A stretch of 64,000 bases of DNA from Membranipora membranacea (lineage: Eukaryota > Bryozoa > Gymnolaemata > Cheilostomatida > Membraniporidae): assembly GCA_914767715.1 (NCBI GenBank), contig OU612075.1:6386001-6450000 (forward strand). Reading direction: 5' to 3'. Shown here piece by piece: positions 11,791-23,107 of this stretch (its first letter is position 1; each line of letters opens with the position of its first letter). The position numbers and the translations under genes are program-made. The notes under the pieces were generated by a model. The model did no database searches, was not told where the DNA came from, and saw only the letters and a list, made by a program, of their open reading frames with translations.

Positions 11791-11898
11791 TCTGAATTTG
11801 GTGGTGACTCTTGCTGAATACTTCAAAGAAATTGTGAGTAGAATTTACTCTCTTTCACAGGATGAATGGTTCTGTTATATGAGCTATCCAGTGCCTGT

Positions 11899-11906
11899 TT
11901 ATATAT
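11899..11906 (-). promoter_or_regulatory. Possible TATA box of the temptin-like gene
   Basis: On the minus strand the sequence reads ATATATAAACAGG about 110 bases upstream of the ATG at 11790. Position is plausible for a TATA promoter with a short leader, but nothing else supports it. Confidence 0.4.
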
Positions 11907-11909
11907 TTC

Positions 11910-13050
11910 TTAAAATTGGGTCAAAACTGATCTCACCACTCGCTGGCTGCAGACAACAAGTGCAAAACTTTGAACCCCCATCATACTGGTAAAACCATCC
12001 AAAATTAGTAAAAGATGTCTGGACAGCAACCATAGATTATGTCGACCAAATATCATTACATGAATGTCTCAAAGGCCGTTTGGAGAAGTTTTAGCGGTGC
12101 CCACATGGTCCGTCAACCATTATTATAAGATAGTATTCCAAGAAACAAGCGAGATATCAATCAGTGATTTATCAAGATGGCAATCTGGTAGTGTCATAAC
12201 CAAGAGTCCAAGGTTTACACCAAATATTTAATACTGCTGAATTAAAGATAATAAATGCTAAAAATAACTCGCCTATAACTTTGAATCTTTGTTGATGGTA
12301 AACTCATTGCATCTCACTCCACAAACTGTAAGACTTTAAAAAATATATCCTCTACATATAAACTGTGGATTCAACAAAATCTCTGGTTGAATGTCAGGAA
12401 GGTGGCAAAGATTTGCTAAAGTCTGATTCCCAATTGCTGAACAGAAGTCTGACAATTCTTGCAAGAGTTCCCTACACATAGAGAAAAAAAATTTTTTATG
12501 CGTACACAAAACAATGGATTCTATGCTACATGCATCAGAGCATACTCAATATTAAGATTAATAATTGGGCCTGAACAGACAGACAGACAACCAATACCAA
12601 AGAACTGCAGTCAATACACCATTTTATATGGCAGCTATATTATTATATTATTCCAGTGCATCTCTAGCCTTGTCACACAGCCTCAAAGTTGCCATGTGAA
12701 AAGACTAAGGTTTCACCATTGTCATTGTGGTTAAAACCTATATCATAAAGCTTCCATTGATTTCGGAACCCATTCAAATAGTAAAGCTTGTTATGTGTGG
12801 ATAGTAAATTTGGTCATAGTAATTCTTGTATTTTGCATAACCCTGGATCGACTTTTCCCAGGCAGCGAGATTGACCATATGGTACCAAGGAGTAACAGCT
12901 TCCAACAATTTAACGATATCCCTTATCGCACAATCATAGTCTACAAGTGGTGAGATTTGCAGTTGATTTCATCATCCTCTCTTCAAACCATCTAGCTATC
13001 TGTGGTAGGATCGTGGATTGGGCCATGAAGTCCCATCTATATTACATGGA
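11910..13050. other. Spacer, no gene recognised
   Basis: Only short frames without motifs or splice support are present. This would hold the distal promoter of the temptin-like gene. Confidence 0.35.
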
Positions 13051-13054
13051 TTAA

Positions 13055-13260
13055 TGTATTTGTGTGGGACACCCCTTGGTCTCTGTGGCGTTCTACTCTT
13101 ACACCAGCTCTTTCTCAATGCCTTTGAGGGCCAATAGCTTCCTCAATATATGGATTCTAATAAGAAAACTTACCAACATCATAGATAGAAGGATAACATG
13201 AGGAAATATTAAATTTAGATTTATCAAATAGATTTAGGTCAACATACATAACATAGACAA
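13055..13260. repeat. Dispersed repeat copy 2 (partner at 1985-2215)
   Basis: Direct-orientation diverged copy of 1985-2215 sharing CCTTGGTCTC/CCTTGGTCCTC, ACCAGCT, ATAGCTTCCTCA, GGATTCTAAT, GATAACATGA and TTTATCAA in order. Confidence 0.6.
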
Positions 13261-14017
13261 TTGACTTTATATTGGTTATGTGAAAAAAGCGATCAATTGC
13301 CTTGTCCTTGTAAACCTTTGGAACCTGGCGGGACTGAAATCAAAGATATTGGAAAACGATACCTAGCATTAACTACAAAATCTAGATGTCTTTTAGTTGA
13401 GCAAGCATGCTTACATGAAGACATAATGATTGACATATGCTGCCCAATGATAGCCATATTATAGTTAGCATTAACTACAGGCTATATGTATCAGCTTTAA
13501 CAAGAGAGGTAGTACGACATGGATCTTCAATATTGTATGGCACTTGAGTGACCGGGAGGAAAAAGGGGCACTGAGCTTTGGATGATTACCCTAAGATGGG
13601 CAATCTGGGACTTCTTGAAACAGATTTGAAATTTGGATGAAGGATGTAACTAGAAGCCTCCATTAAAGAAAAATCCTGCACACTTTGTTATGACAGACCT
13701 GTTGTAGGGCTTCATATTATGATCCTATGATTACTTTACTCCTTCATGGTGTTTGTGGTGCAATCCAATAGTCACACTTTAGCTTCCCCCTCCCCTCCCT
13801 TACTTTTCTTGTCTCAATGTTTAGACTGAAGGATTATTGTTTTATTGGGTCATTATGGTCCATTGAGTTGTTTGCGGATATGCTAATATCTAATAACAAG
13901 CTAATAACTGTCTTCACATGTCACTTCCACCTTCAACAAAAATGCCTCTACAGATCCTGTCAATGATAGATTTGAATTTAATTTGTTTCCCATTTTATGA
14001 ATCATATGCTATGATGG
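13261..14017. other. Spacer, nothing recognised
   Basis: Open frames at 13261-13464 and 13918-14127 have no motif or splice context that supports a gene. Confidence 0.35.
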
Positions 14018-14485
14018 GCATTCATAAGTCTTCACTGTGCAGGTACACCATATACAAATATATTTTTTGCGGAACAATGAGACTGAGCAATAGGCAGACA
14101 GAAGCAATTTCCTCTTTGCTATGCTGACAACCATTTCTTTATTGCCTACAGTGGCAGGGGTGCTGTTGGGCTTTGTCTAGAGGGAGGTACGTATTGTCAC
14201 AGACAAAAGGTCCAAAAAATGACGATCTGATACATTAATTATTTTCTTATGAAACTAATTGTATCTGAAGTCTGCCAAATACTCAGCTTAGCAGTAGCCT
14301 TCTCTTAGCAAACAAGATGACTACCTACCAAACATCCTCATCTTTAATTTCAGTATTCCTCTCAGGTAGAAGGGAAAGGGGTTGCATGCTTATTTCCTAT
14401 TGTTATTCTCTTTATATAAATTCGACGGGGTCATAGGAAATGCACATCCTCATCTAGAACCGCTCCTGAGTGGTACGGGTTAGGA
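14018..14485 (+). repeat. 470-bp monomer upstream of the deleted LINE
   Basis: The word GCATTCATAAGTCTTCAC with the later GCAATAGGCAGACAGAAG at 14018-14109 recurs as GCATTTCGTAAGTCTTCAC and GTAATAGGCAGACAGAAG at 14486-14545. The rest of the unit (14099-14490) recurs at 16085-16470 on the far side of the LINE. The arrangement fits a LINE 5' untranslated region built of tandem monomers, or a repeat interrupted by the LINE. Confidence 0.6.
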
Positions 14486-15900
14486 GCATTTCGTAAGTCT
14501 TCACAGTGCATGAATATGATGATGAGTAATAGGCAGACAGAAGTTATTATACATGGCTTAAAAGAGAATAACAATACCATGGAAGAGCTTATGGAAATAT
14601 GTGATATTTTAAGTTTCAATCGTGAGTCCCTGTTAAAATTCTCTAGACTAGGTAGACGTAACATGAACCTCCCCAACTCTGACAAGATAAGACCAGTTAA
14701 AGCCATCTTTAATTCTGAGATGAATAAAAATGATTTTATGTATAGATACAACACCTGGGAAAATAAAGCATCTACATTTTGTACACCAGATCAGGTTAGA
14801 CCGCTGGTCCAAGTTTGCCCATGACTCTGATACTATTGCTTGAGAATCTCTCCGAGACCCTAGCGAGACTAATACCACAACTGATAAAAACACAGCTGGC
14901 CATTAAATATACACAAGTCATACTCACCACTTTACTGCTAATTAAACTGTCCAACTCAACTATCATGGCAGGACAAAAAGAGTTAAAAGTAATATCTTGG
15001 AGTTGTAATGGTATCAGGGGTAAAATACATGAACTTTCCTTGCTATTAGATCAGCAATCGCCAGATATCTTTTGCTTATGTGAAACAAAACTAGATTCAT
15101 CAGTTTCCGATAATGAGTTAACCAGAGACTACACCCTGAACTGACGGACTCGGACGTGGAGGTGGAGATGAAGTTCAATATAAAAAAATTTGAGCATATG
15201 ACAATTCAACGCTCCACTGTAAATCCTCTAGTGTCACAATTCAGCATGAATAATGACCCCTTACAATGTGTTGACAAAGTACTATACCTTGGTGTAACGA
15301 TTGACAATAAACTGTCATTCGATCAACATATAATAAACATTTGCTCAAAAGCTAATAAATCATTACACATGCTGATGCGCTGTCTAAAAAAGGCTAAAGG
15401 TAAAACCAGAGCCATAGCTTATAAAAACAGTCTGTCGCCCTATACTAGAATTTGCGACCCACACCTGGTCTCCATTTAAATTGAAAAACATCAATATCAT
15501 TGAAGGGATAAATAGAAAGGCCTTCAGGTGGACACACTGTAAGAGGAAACGACACCATATTACTCATGACACAATTTAATTGGGACACCCTTGCACAAAG
15601 AGGTGTTAATGCAGACCAAAAAATGTACTTTCGTATGCTTTCTGGTAGTGCCGCTATAGACCAAGATCGGTTCTCCCTTTAGTTTGCCGAGTCTCACAAT
15701 ACCAGACATGGTGCTATTAAGGGTAATATCAACACCAATACTGCCAAACATTCATATAAACATTGCATCCATAAACTGTTCTAATGATTCTAGTTGCTTT
15801 GCCTAACTGATTATAAGCACTTATCACTGACTCTGCTTCACAACATCTGAAGCTGTGCTGTGCTGTGTATATTTATTTATTTATTTATTTTTTTTTTTTC
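14486..15900 (+). mobile_element. LINE with internal deletion: ORF1, endonuclease start, RT tail
   Basis: The frame 14510-14824 resembles a LINE ORF1 (IIHGLKENNNTMEELMEI, FSRLGRR, RPVKAIFNS). The frame ending at 15144 contains the start of an AP-type endonuclease from about 14974 (LKVISWSCNGIRGKIHELSL, then PDIFCLCETKL). The next frame, 15156-15479, jumps directly to the RT tail (VLYLGVTIDNKLSFDQHI, then ICSKANKSLHML), which continues frameshifted to about 15780 (NRKAFRW). Most of the endonuclease and the catalytic RT core are therefore missing, deleted near 15140. It ends with a (TTTA)n and poly-T stretch near 15865-15900. Its RT tail differs clearly from the 206-1970 family. Confidence 0.8.
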
Positions 15901-16084
15901 TCTTGGCAGTAGCTAGCTATTGAGCTTTGAATCAAAGCATAATTAACTATGTTCTTATCTCATAGACAAACTGGTTTTCTTCCTTGCTACTGATAATTTA
16001 AACAATTGTTCATACACGACTACATCTCGATAAAGGAGCCAAAGCGCTCCAAGTGAGATTAATTAGATGAGAGATGAGAGATGA

Positions 16085-16470
16085 GAGAAGTAATTTCCTC
16101 TTTGCTATGTTGATAACCAATCTTTTATTGTCTACAACGGCAGAGGTGCTGTTGCTGTCTAGAGCGGGGGGGCGTATTGTCACAGAAAAATGGTGCAAAA
16201 TATGGCATGGCATCAATTTTGATCTTCGTATGAGGCTAATAATGCCTGGCAAATACTCAGTTTCAATTGGCAGTAGCCTTCTTTTAGCCATCAGAAGGAC
16301 AAACTTACAGCCATCCTTATCTTTTACATAAATTTTCCGCTCAGGTATATTAGGGGGAGGAGCTGCATGCTTATTTCCTTTTGTTTCCCCTTTTAGCAAG
16401 TCTAACGGGGTCATAGGGCATGTACATTCTCATCCAGAACTTCTCCTAATAGGTACAAATCAGGACCTGG
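16085..16470 (+). repeat. Second copy of the LINE-flanking unit
   Basis: Matches 14099-14490 in direct orientation: TTTCCTCTTTGCTATG, GCAGAGGTGCTGTTG, CGTATTGTCACAGA, GGCAGTAGCCTTCT, GCATGCTTATTTCCT and ACGGGGTCATAGG occur in the same order. An open frame through it (16074-16331) is not a gene. Confidence 0.75.
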
Positions 16471-16741
16471 GGGTGGTAACTAGGCAACTTGTCATTTGTT
16501 CATAAATGACAGCCTCTGACAATCGAAGGAACTAATCTTTGAATGACACCAATGACATTCTATACCGCCTTTGTTTTGTTTGAATTATTAATACATCAAT
16601 ATGACTTATCAATAATTATCAACCTACATAAGGTTTAAATATGCGTCAATCTCTTTAATCTTCAATCCGTCACATCCTCTTTTGGAAGGGGGCTGGCTAA
16701 AGTAAACCAATACAGTCACGAGTTTCCACTTCACCACAGCA
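16471..16741. other. Upstream region of NG2
   Basis: Non-coding; holds the NG2 proximal promoter. A CCAAT word occurs in AAACCAATACAG near 16706, about 35 bases before the TATA box. Confidence 0.35.
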
Positions 16742-16749
16742 TATAAATA
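16742..16749 (+). promoter_or_regulatory. NG2 TATA box and untranslated first exon
   Basis: TATAAATA inside CAGCATATAAATAAAG, matching NG1. The untranslated first exon ends at 16820 (ACACAG before GTATGG) and the leader intron runs to 17415. Confidence 0.7.
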
Positions 16750-16934
16750 AAGTTAGAGAGAAAATCTCATACTTGACAACGCAAAGTCAACAATCACCTC
16801 AGTAAATAGGAATAACACAGGTATGGATTTTAAATATTTAACAAACTTGATTATTGTGTTCATTTGTGTTAATAAGTTTGAGGAAAGGTGTGGCTTTCAT
16901 TGGTTGTAATTAGTTCTTGAAGCACCTTAATCTT

Positions 16935-17110
16935 GCTTTTCACAGAAAGAAAAACAGGCCTAATTCTGTCTCAAAAAAATTGAAATTTCCTAAAATAATT
17001 GGGTGCTTGTCAAGGCCTACTGTTATTGTTGGTTCATGTTCTATTTCTATAAAATCATTAGGTATATTAATGTTGATGTCTGTCACTTCTGACATTGACT
17101 GCACCAAAGT
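16935..17110 (-). mobile_element. Remnant of a LINE endonuclease inside NG2 leader intron
   Basis: The minus strand reads an AP-endonuclease-like stretch: ININIPNDFIEIE and then PIILGNFNFFE. It resembles the region around the catalytic GDFN motif, with Asp changed to Asn. Both sides are out of frame. The plus-strand frame at 16917-17144 is the shadow of this. Confidence 0.4.
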
Positions 17111-17239
17111 GTGTGTTAGAAAGAGGTTGTGTAGTGACGGCTAATTTCCAAAGGCATTTGTGCCACTTTTCAACCACTGACAGCTTTAACCTCGCATGAA
17201 GCATAGTGCTACAACATCAAGATATCAAAATTAACTTAT

Positions 17240-17325
17240 CTTTATTCTCAATCTTTCTATTTTTTTCGGCACCATTCCGAAAACATTTCACTATTAAAAA
17301 TGAAATAGACAGCCAATAAAAGTGT
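17240..17325 (+). mobile_element. LINE 3' tail fragment
   Basis: CGGCACCATTCCGAAAACAT, then TAGACAGCCAATAAAAGTGTT, recurs at 29140-29205 and resembles the 3' end at about 1945-1965. It is a 5'-truncated retroposed tail in the NG2 leader intron. Confidence 0.5.
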
Positions 17326-17432
17326 TACAAAAAATGATCTTGTCTTTATTCGAAATATTGTTAGAAAGTTGCCGAAATGTCACAGTATTAAATAGTACTT
17401 ATGTTTTTGCTGCAGGAAATCCAAGACAAGAC

Positions 17433-19172
17433 ATGGCATCTAGTTTCTTTTCTCTACTCACCCTGTTGGTTCTTATCGCAGTTTTAAGTGTATCTACTGC
17501 TCAGGTAAGTTGATTAGATCATCATTCAATCTACGATGTTTTTCAACCAAACATTTGCATTTGTGGCAGCATGGGATAGTTCCACTTCCATGAAGTAATT
17601 TGTTAGGAAATGCGACTACAAGTGATGACATGAAACAAACATCCGAGTTCCACAGGTCATCAGGTCATGGAACATAGTGCCGAATCCATAAACAATATCA
17701 GTTATCTACAACTCAGCACTCTGCGCCTGAATTTATCCATCTAGACTGAGTAGCTAAAATGGGAAAACAATGGAAACCCATCACTTGGAAATATTTTGAC
17801 ACCAATGGAACAATGGTTACAGTATCTGATAACCTAGAATTCTGGGAGCTGTCTGTCTCGATGGCAGGCAGCGCCAACATTGCTATGCTGCAGAGATAGA
17901 CTACGTCACAAGGCAATCCTGCAGGAATAATGAAAACTCAAGCTAGCTGCTTTATTGAAGTTTCACAATTTGTCAGTTAAAGTATTCCTGAAATTTTGGA
18001 CAAATCAAAAAGAAGAAATGATTCTTATAAACATACACAAATTGCCTTGTGCTTGTAGAGAGTCAGTTATATTTCTCTGATCCATGAATTCATATCAGTG
18101 GATGCGTGTATTTCTCTTAATTTGTCTCCTTTGTCTCAATTTTGTATTTCTCTTATTTGTCATGTTACATTGGTCGGAGATTATATTAAAGTGTAAATTA
18201 ACAAAATATCCACAGTCAATTCCATCAATATTCAGTTTAGCTAATTCTTATTTCATTTTATTATCAGAAAAATGGAAACAATAATGGAAATTGTAAAGGT
18301 AAATGCGTGAACACAATCAGAGGGAACAACAACGGTAACAATAACAGTGGAGGAAACAATGGTATGTAATTATTATAATATAATATGTGATTATTTATAA
18401 TAAAACATTATTTTATTGTATTTAATTATTTTTTATATACATATTATATTATATTATAAAATATGGAGATCAACGAAGTTTGAAAAACATCTCCAACTTA
18501 TTGAATATTTGATATTTGTCTCGTCACACTAGTCTTGTTTCTGCAGGGAACTCCAATGGAAACTGTGTTGGTGTGTGTAAGAACGTGAAATCAGGTAACA
18601 ACAATGGTAATAACAATGATACTGATAAGGACACAGGAAATAACAATGGGAACTGCGTCGGTAAGCTCATGTTACATAACTTCGGAATTGTCTGCCCCTT
18701 TATAATAGAATGGTCAGTGTGTGAGTGTGTGAGTGTGTGAGTGTGTGAGTGTGTGAGTGTGTGAGTGTGTGAGTGTGAGTCTATGGTGTGAGTATACAAC
18801 TTTATCTTTGCGCCGTTTGAGTAAAAACTGTTGATCACAAATTGAAAGAGAACTTTCTTTCATATGCTGCTTTGTTCCAATGGGATTGTATTCCCATTAT
18901 CCCACAATTCAAACATGGTGCCATATGGAGCCTTTCTCCTACATCCTACACATGTTGGTGTCAATGCTGATGCTGTTGTTGTGGTTATTGTTATTGTTGC
19001 TGTTGATGTTGCATTATGTTTTTAAGGTAATTGTGTCAATTACTCCGGTGGCAACAACACCAACAAGAACAACCAGGGAAACTGTATTGGTAATTGCGGA
19101 GGGAAATACATGGGAGGTGTCACAGGAAAAACAGCTGGAAAAATCTCAAGCTATATCAACGGCAAAAAATAA
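17433..19172 (+). CDS. NG2: secreted Asn/Gly-rich C-x-G-x-C repeat protein
   Basis: Coding exons 17433-17504, 18268-18361, 18547-18660 and 19027-19172 join to 141 residues. Intron phases (0, 1, 1) and the lengths of the last three exons (94, 114, 146 bases) are identical to NG1. Residues 1-24 are the signal peptide (MASSFFSLLTLLVLIAVLSV...). The mature part again has eight cysteines in four pairs, CKGKC, CVGVC, CVGNC and CIGNC, separated by NNNGNNN linkers; the middle linker is more acidic than in NG1 (NDTDKDTG). The C-terminal tail ends GKTAGKISSYINGKK. Exon 2 is preceded by TTTTTGCTGCAG. A poly(A) signal lies at 19251-19256. The lack of stops or frameshifts in a repeat-rich gene argues that it is functional. 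Function unknown. The frame at 18880-19188 that overlaps the last exon is out of frame. Confidence 0.85.
18380..18470. repeat. AT-rich stretch in NG2 intron
   Basis: Almost pure A/T sequence with repeated TATAATAT and TATTATAT words, between the second and third coding exons of NG2. Confidence 0.6.
18716..18779. repeat. Octamer tandem repeat (GTGTGTGA)n
   Basis: About seven perfect copies of an 8-base unit in the last NG2 intron, starting 55 bases after the third exon. The minus-strand frame rich in His-Ser-Thr is only a translation of it. Confidence 0.9.
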
Positions 19173-19250
19173 TCCTGTTCATAGCTAGTGATTGAGGAAT
19201 TTTTGAAAGTTTTCTACCATGGGTCTTTTATCTGAATAATATCAGTGCAA

Positions 19251-19256
19251 AATAAA
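19251..19256 (+). other. NG2 polyadenylation signal
   Basis: AATAAA, 79 bases after the NG2 stop codon, in a 3' untranslated region similar to that of NG1. Confidence 0.7.
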
Positions 19257-19257
19257 A

Positions 19258-19709
19258 TTTAGTTTTGATACTAAACTTCTGACATCATTTCATTTGTTGA
19301 GTTGCAATAGAATGGAATATAGAACCTACCATTCAAGGGATTCGTATAGATATATAAGAATATTATCATGTTACGATAATCTTGATAATTCAGCCAATTC
19401 AGCAATGGTCATAATTCTGCAATTCTGGTAGTCTGTTGTATTGATTTGCTGATAAATCTGCAATTCACACTTCTTGTGTGAGGTGATTATAAAGCCATCA
19501 TTGTTTTCTCATTGAAACATCACTGAATACTGACACCATAAATCAGCATAAAAGCCAGCAAACATTACAAAAGTTAAGACTAAAATATATTGAATATATT
19601 ATCAATCGAATAACACCCTACCATTATTCATTCCTGGAGTTATTTCCCCTCTCAAAAAGGTTGCGATAACCTCTATCCAGGAAGTTTGTGAATGATTCCT
19701 AGTAAGTAT
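19258..19709. other. Spacer downstream of NG2
   Basis: No gene or repeat recognised. Confidence 0.35.
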
Positions 19710-19731
19710 CTTGGCCATCAGATTATGTCCT

Positions 19732-20133
19732 GTGTACTTGTCTACTGACTAACTCATGGAAAGACATGTGACAGCATGGAAAGACATGCTGACAAGCTGG
19801 AAAGACAGCTAAACCTACTACAAGGGGTCCCAGCAATGGGCCATGTAAGGCCAATAACCCTAACACGTACGCTGTGTTTCATAGGGTGGCAATGGTGGAA
19901 TGGAATGTGCTGTGGGATGAGAGAACACAACTCCGAGTAGTGAATAGCGGGCTATCTAATTAGCGCCATCGACCCATTCTTTTTTGGGGATGGTGAGATG
20001 GCGCAATCGGTTAGCGCGCTTGCTATTCACTGCCAGGCGATTAGTGCCGCAGGAGTTGTGGGTTCGAGCCCCACTGGGGGAGCTTTCATTGTTGATTGTT
20101 CCAGCCCCCAGCACCCTCGGGTGTATACCTCTC
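19732..20133 (+). mobile_element. tRNA-related SINE with perfect 22-bp target duplication
   Basis: The insert is flanked by identical 22-base direct repeats at 19710-19731 and 20134-20155. Inside, a tRNA-like Pol III promoter is visible: an A box (TGGCGCAATCGGTTAGC) near 19998 and a B box (GGTTCGAGCC) near 20061. The element ends CACCCTCGGGTGTATACCTCT. About 260 bases precede the tRNA-like part, which is unusual because tRNA-derived SINEs normally start with it. Related copies on the minus strand are at 33832-33958, 44876-45230 and 62666-62937. The open frame at 19998-20210 is not a gene. Confidence 0.85.
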
Positions 20134-21420
20134 CTTGGCCATCAGATTATGTCCTAGTGATCTTGTATTATGAATACAAGGTATTCAGTTTTCAATTTGC
20201 ACTTCAATAAGGTAATATCTTATCTTCTGCTGAGCACATTTGATAAATGATCTGTGAATGATAAGATATATCATGTGGAAAAATGTGTCATATAGAAAAA
20301 AGTATGCAGAGCAAACAAGTCAAAACTTAGCTACCTAAAATAAATGTAAATGAGGAACTAGTCATTGACGTTTCCCCTAGCCTGAGCAGTCTGTCTGGGG
20401 TTCGGTGGGTGTCCCCCACGCCCCCACCTACCCTATACAGCCTGCCCAGGCTAGCTCTCCTCAGTATTTAATCTATGACTTGACATGTCTGAAGGTCGTC
20501 GAGATATTTCATATCCCACAATTGTGTAGGCCTACAGTAGAATCTGGTCCAATAAAATCCTCTGAATGAGGAGCTCTGCCTGACCAGAAAAGAGTTTCAA
20601 ACCTGCACTCTTAAATCCTGTCCTAGAGTGTTAGGGTTAGTTTATCTGGTATAATCCCGTTTTAATTCATTTCCAGAAGGCATCCGTTTATGTCAAATTG
20701 ACCTATTTTGGGAACAAAGATGAGTATAACATGAGATTGAAATATGTTAAGCTTTCCTCAATTAGCAGCTGCTGCTGTCTGTCATGGGATAGCCCACTGA
20801 ATTAAATTCTTCCCACGAAACAGAAATATTATAATGATGTATTTTATGCTCATATTTATCTCATCTATGCACCCTATATAGGTTCATTTGTCATAAATGA
20901 TGCCATTTGTAATGCATTAAAAAAGTATTATTCAAGATTTAAGCCAGGGTTTAAGTGTGCCGGTTTCTGGTGAGGCAAAACAGTTCTTTCAGGGGGATGG
21001 GCCCCCCATTCTATCATAATTATCAGTGGGAAATGAAATGCCTTGACAAACTCTAGACATGCCAAGTCATATATTGAAATCAGAGGAGAGCTAGCCTGGG
21101 CAGGCTGTTAAGGGTAGGAGGGGGCGTGGGGGACACCCACCCAACCCCAGACAGACTGCACAGGCTAAGGGAGAGGTCAATAACTAGCTCCTAATTTACA
21201 TATTATGAGAAAGCTTAATTTTATAATATTGGCCTCGCACACATTTTCTATTTGATTAATGCATCCATATGATATATCTTGTCATTTACACATCATTTCC
21301 TGAAGTGCTCAGTGGAAGATGAGCTACTACCTTATGGAAGAGCCTACTGGAATCTGAATACCTTGTTTTCATGATGCAAGATCACTAGGACTATAACAGC
21401 CCAGATCAAAGACTGTCTGG
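20134..21420. mobile_element. Large inverted-repeat (foldback) element
   Basis: The left arm, about 20145-20520, matches the reverse complement of 21030-21412 along nearly its whole length. Matching landmarks are GTCCTAGTGATCTTG, ACAAGGTATTCAG, CTGAGCAC, AAGATATATCAT, GTCTGTCTGGGGTT, GTGGGTGTCCCCCACGCCCC and CAGGCTAGCTCTCCTC. The central 500 bases are unique. No transposase is encoded, so this is a non-autonomous foldback or MITE-like DNA element. The SINE at 19732 sits just outside its left end. Confidence 0.8.
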
Positions 21421-21727
21421 TTTAAAAGTTATCTCTACATTTAAGGAGATGAGATGAATCAGGAAATAAATCATGGTAACCTGAAATTTTATCAATTGTA
21501 TCTATACTAGTTTGAACCTATGTAATGTCTACTGGCATCAATGGTGATACATGGTCAAACAATTTATCTCTATCCAATGATTTATGTATAATAAGCCAAG
21601 GAGTAACAGGGTTACACCTTGGATAAAGCACTGATGACTTCACAATGACCTCATATAAGCTGTGTGAATTGATGTTGGTTCTGCAAAGTCATCAAGTTAA
21701 TGCTCTGATATATATAAATATATCCAA
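21421..21727. other. Spacer
   Basis: Nothing recognised. Confidence 0.3.
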
Positions 21728-21860
21728 ATTCTAGTTCACTTTCATGTTGTGCTTACATACAATGGGGGGAAAATAACTGCTATGTCATCTCTTATTGGCC
21801 GTAAACAAGTTCAATGCCTAAAGGGATTTAAAGATATTCGAGGCTCATAAAAAATTAAGA
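21728..21860 (+). pseudogene. Copy of the NG3 3' region, probable relic of a lost NG gene
   Basis: This stretch matches 27440-27595 just after the NG3 stop codon: TTCATGTTGTGCTTACATACAATGG against TTTATGTTGTGCTTGCATACAATGG, then TCATCTCTTATT, CAATGCCTAAA and GGCTCATAA. No NG coding sequence was found next to it. It could be the remnant of a fourth gene, a duplication end point, or an independent repeat. Confidence 0.5.
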
Positions 21861-22679
21861 AGTACTAAAATTTCTACGCTATTTTGGTGCAAAAAGACAT
21901 GTTCCGGACATGTTTTCAGTGGTTTGAGTGTTTGCAATTTGCATCCTTGGGTCATTTTAGGCATTGAAATCATTTATCAATCAATCAGCTTATCTTGGAT
22001 TTCCATTTGCTAATTATGCTTTAAATTGGTTGGTAAGGGCTTTCAGCGACCCTCCTAGGGATGCTTCGGACTCGCCTCGTACTTTTGCCTGCCCTACCGT
22101 CTTTTTTTAAACTACAGCCCTGTGTATGTGAGCCAGCCCTGGCTTTGAGCCTCTGATGACTTGTCAGGTTTCCATTGATACATGCCAGAAAAATAATGAA
22201 TCATAATCCGTTCTTAGAATGACGGTGAGCCATATTTTTTCCATTGTCGTTTAAAATACGGACGTAAGGCCAAGGGCAATTCGAGAGCTGTGCACAAGCC
22301 GCTTAAAGGATTTACTCTGGCATGTGCCAAACTAAGAAGGCAGGCCAGTAGTTCTAGATGAGGCAGGGGCGCTCTACCTCCCCTAGAATGCTCAATAGAA
22401 CGGCTTAAAATGCCTCAGCTCATTTGACAATTATATTTTCTATTGATATCATTGAAACGCTTTGGAGGCCGGGGACTCGGGAAGATCATACAATACCCAA
22501 CCTTGTGTTACTTCATACCCGCAAGGACTTTTGCCTCCTCTACCATTTTACCCAAACTATGACCCTGGAAGGTATGTCATTTTGAGTGGCTGTCTGTACC
22601 AGCTGAGAACAATTCACCACCTGGAACTACAGCTAGGCAAAATAATCCCTTTTGCAACTTCCTAAACAACATAGCAGCT
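21861..22679. other. Upstream region of NG3
   Basis: No gene recognised; the frame at 22462-22665 has no motif. Confidence 0.3.
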
Positions 22680-22687
22680 CATAAAAA
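22680..22687 (+). promoter_or_regulatory. Probable NG3 TATA-like box and untranslated first exon
   Basis: CATAAAAA in CAGCTCATAAAAACAAG occupies the place of CAGCATATAAATAAAG in NG2. The sequence after it parallels the NG2 leader and ends CCCAG before GTATGT at 22754. The TATA word is weaker than in the other copies. Confidence 0.5.
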
Positions 22688-23107
22688 CAAGTTGAACATG
22701 CAAATTACTTCAGTTGACAACAGGACAGGACACCCATCAACATTCCATCCCAGGTATGTTATTATAATAATTTGACACAAATACTAGGGCCTTGTAAGTA
22801 ATCTGAGACTATACCCATCATGGATTTGGGTATAGTTAATACTGTGCACACTGTTTGTAGCCATTAAAAAATTACGTAACTTTCTAATATCAAATCATGT
22901 GTGATTTAGTATTTGATAGTTATTTTGGAGCTGTAGTCCCTTCACATTTGGAGACAATAATAATATTATACCAAAAATTAAACCACTAGTTAAACTGTGT
23001 ATAATTTCATAATGAGAGAGTTGATTTACACTTTTTTGTATTCACTCCTATCAAACTTTATTTGTGCAAAAGTACTGCCAAATTTCTTTTCCACGTTTAG
23101 TTTAAGT

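Noticed and set aside
16917-17144. 75-residue ORF in NG2 leader intron
   Set aside because: Antisense of a LINE endonuclease-like stretch.
18524-18838. Minus-strand His/Ser/Thr-rich ORF
   Set aside because: Antisense of NG2 exon plus the (GTGTGTGA)n repeat.
18880-19188. 102-residue ORF at the NG2 end
   Set aside because: Same situation: out of frame with the spliced exon 19027-19172.
19998-20090. Functional tRNA gene
   Set aside because: A and B boxes are present but the segment is part of a dispersed SINE with target duplication, and stems are imperfect.
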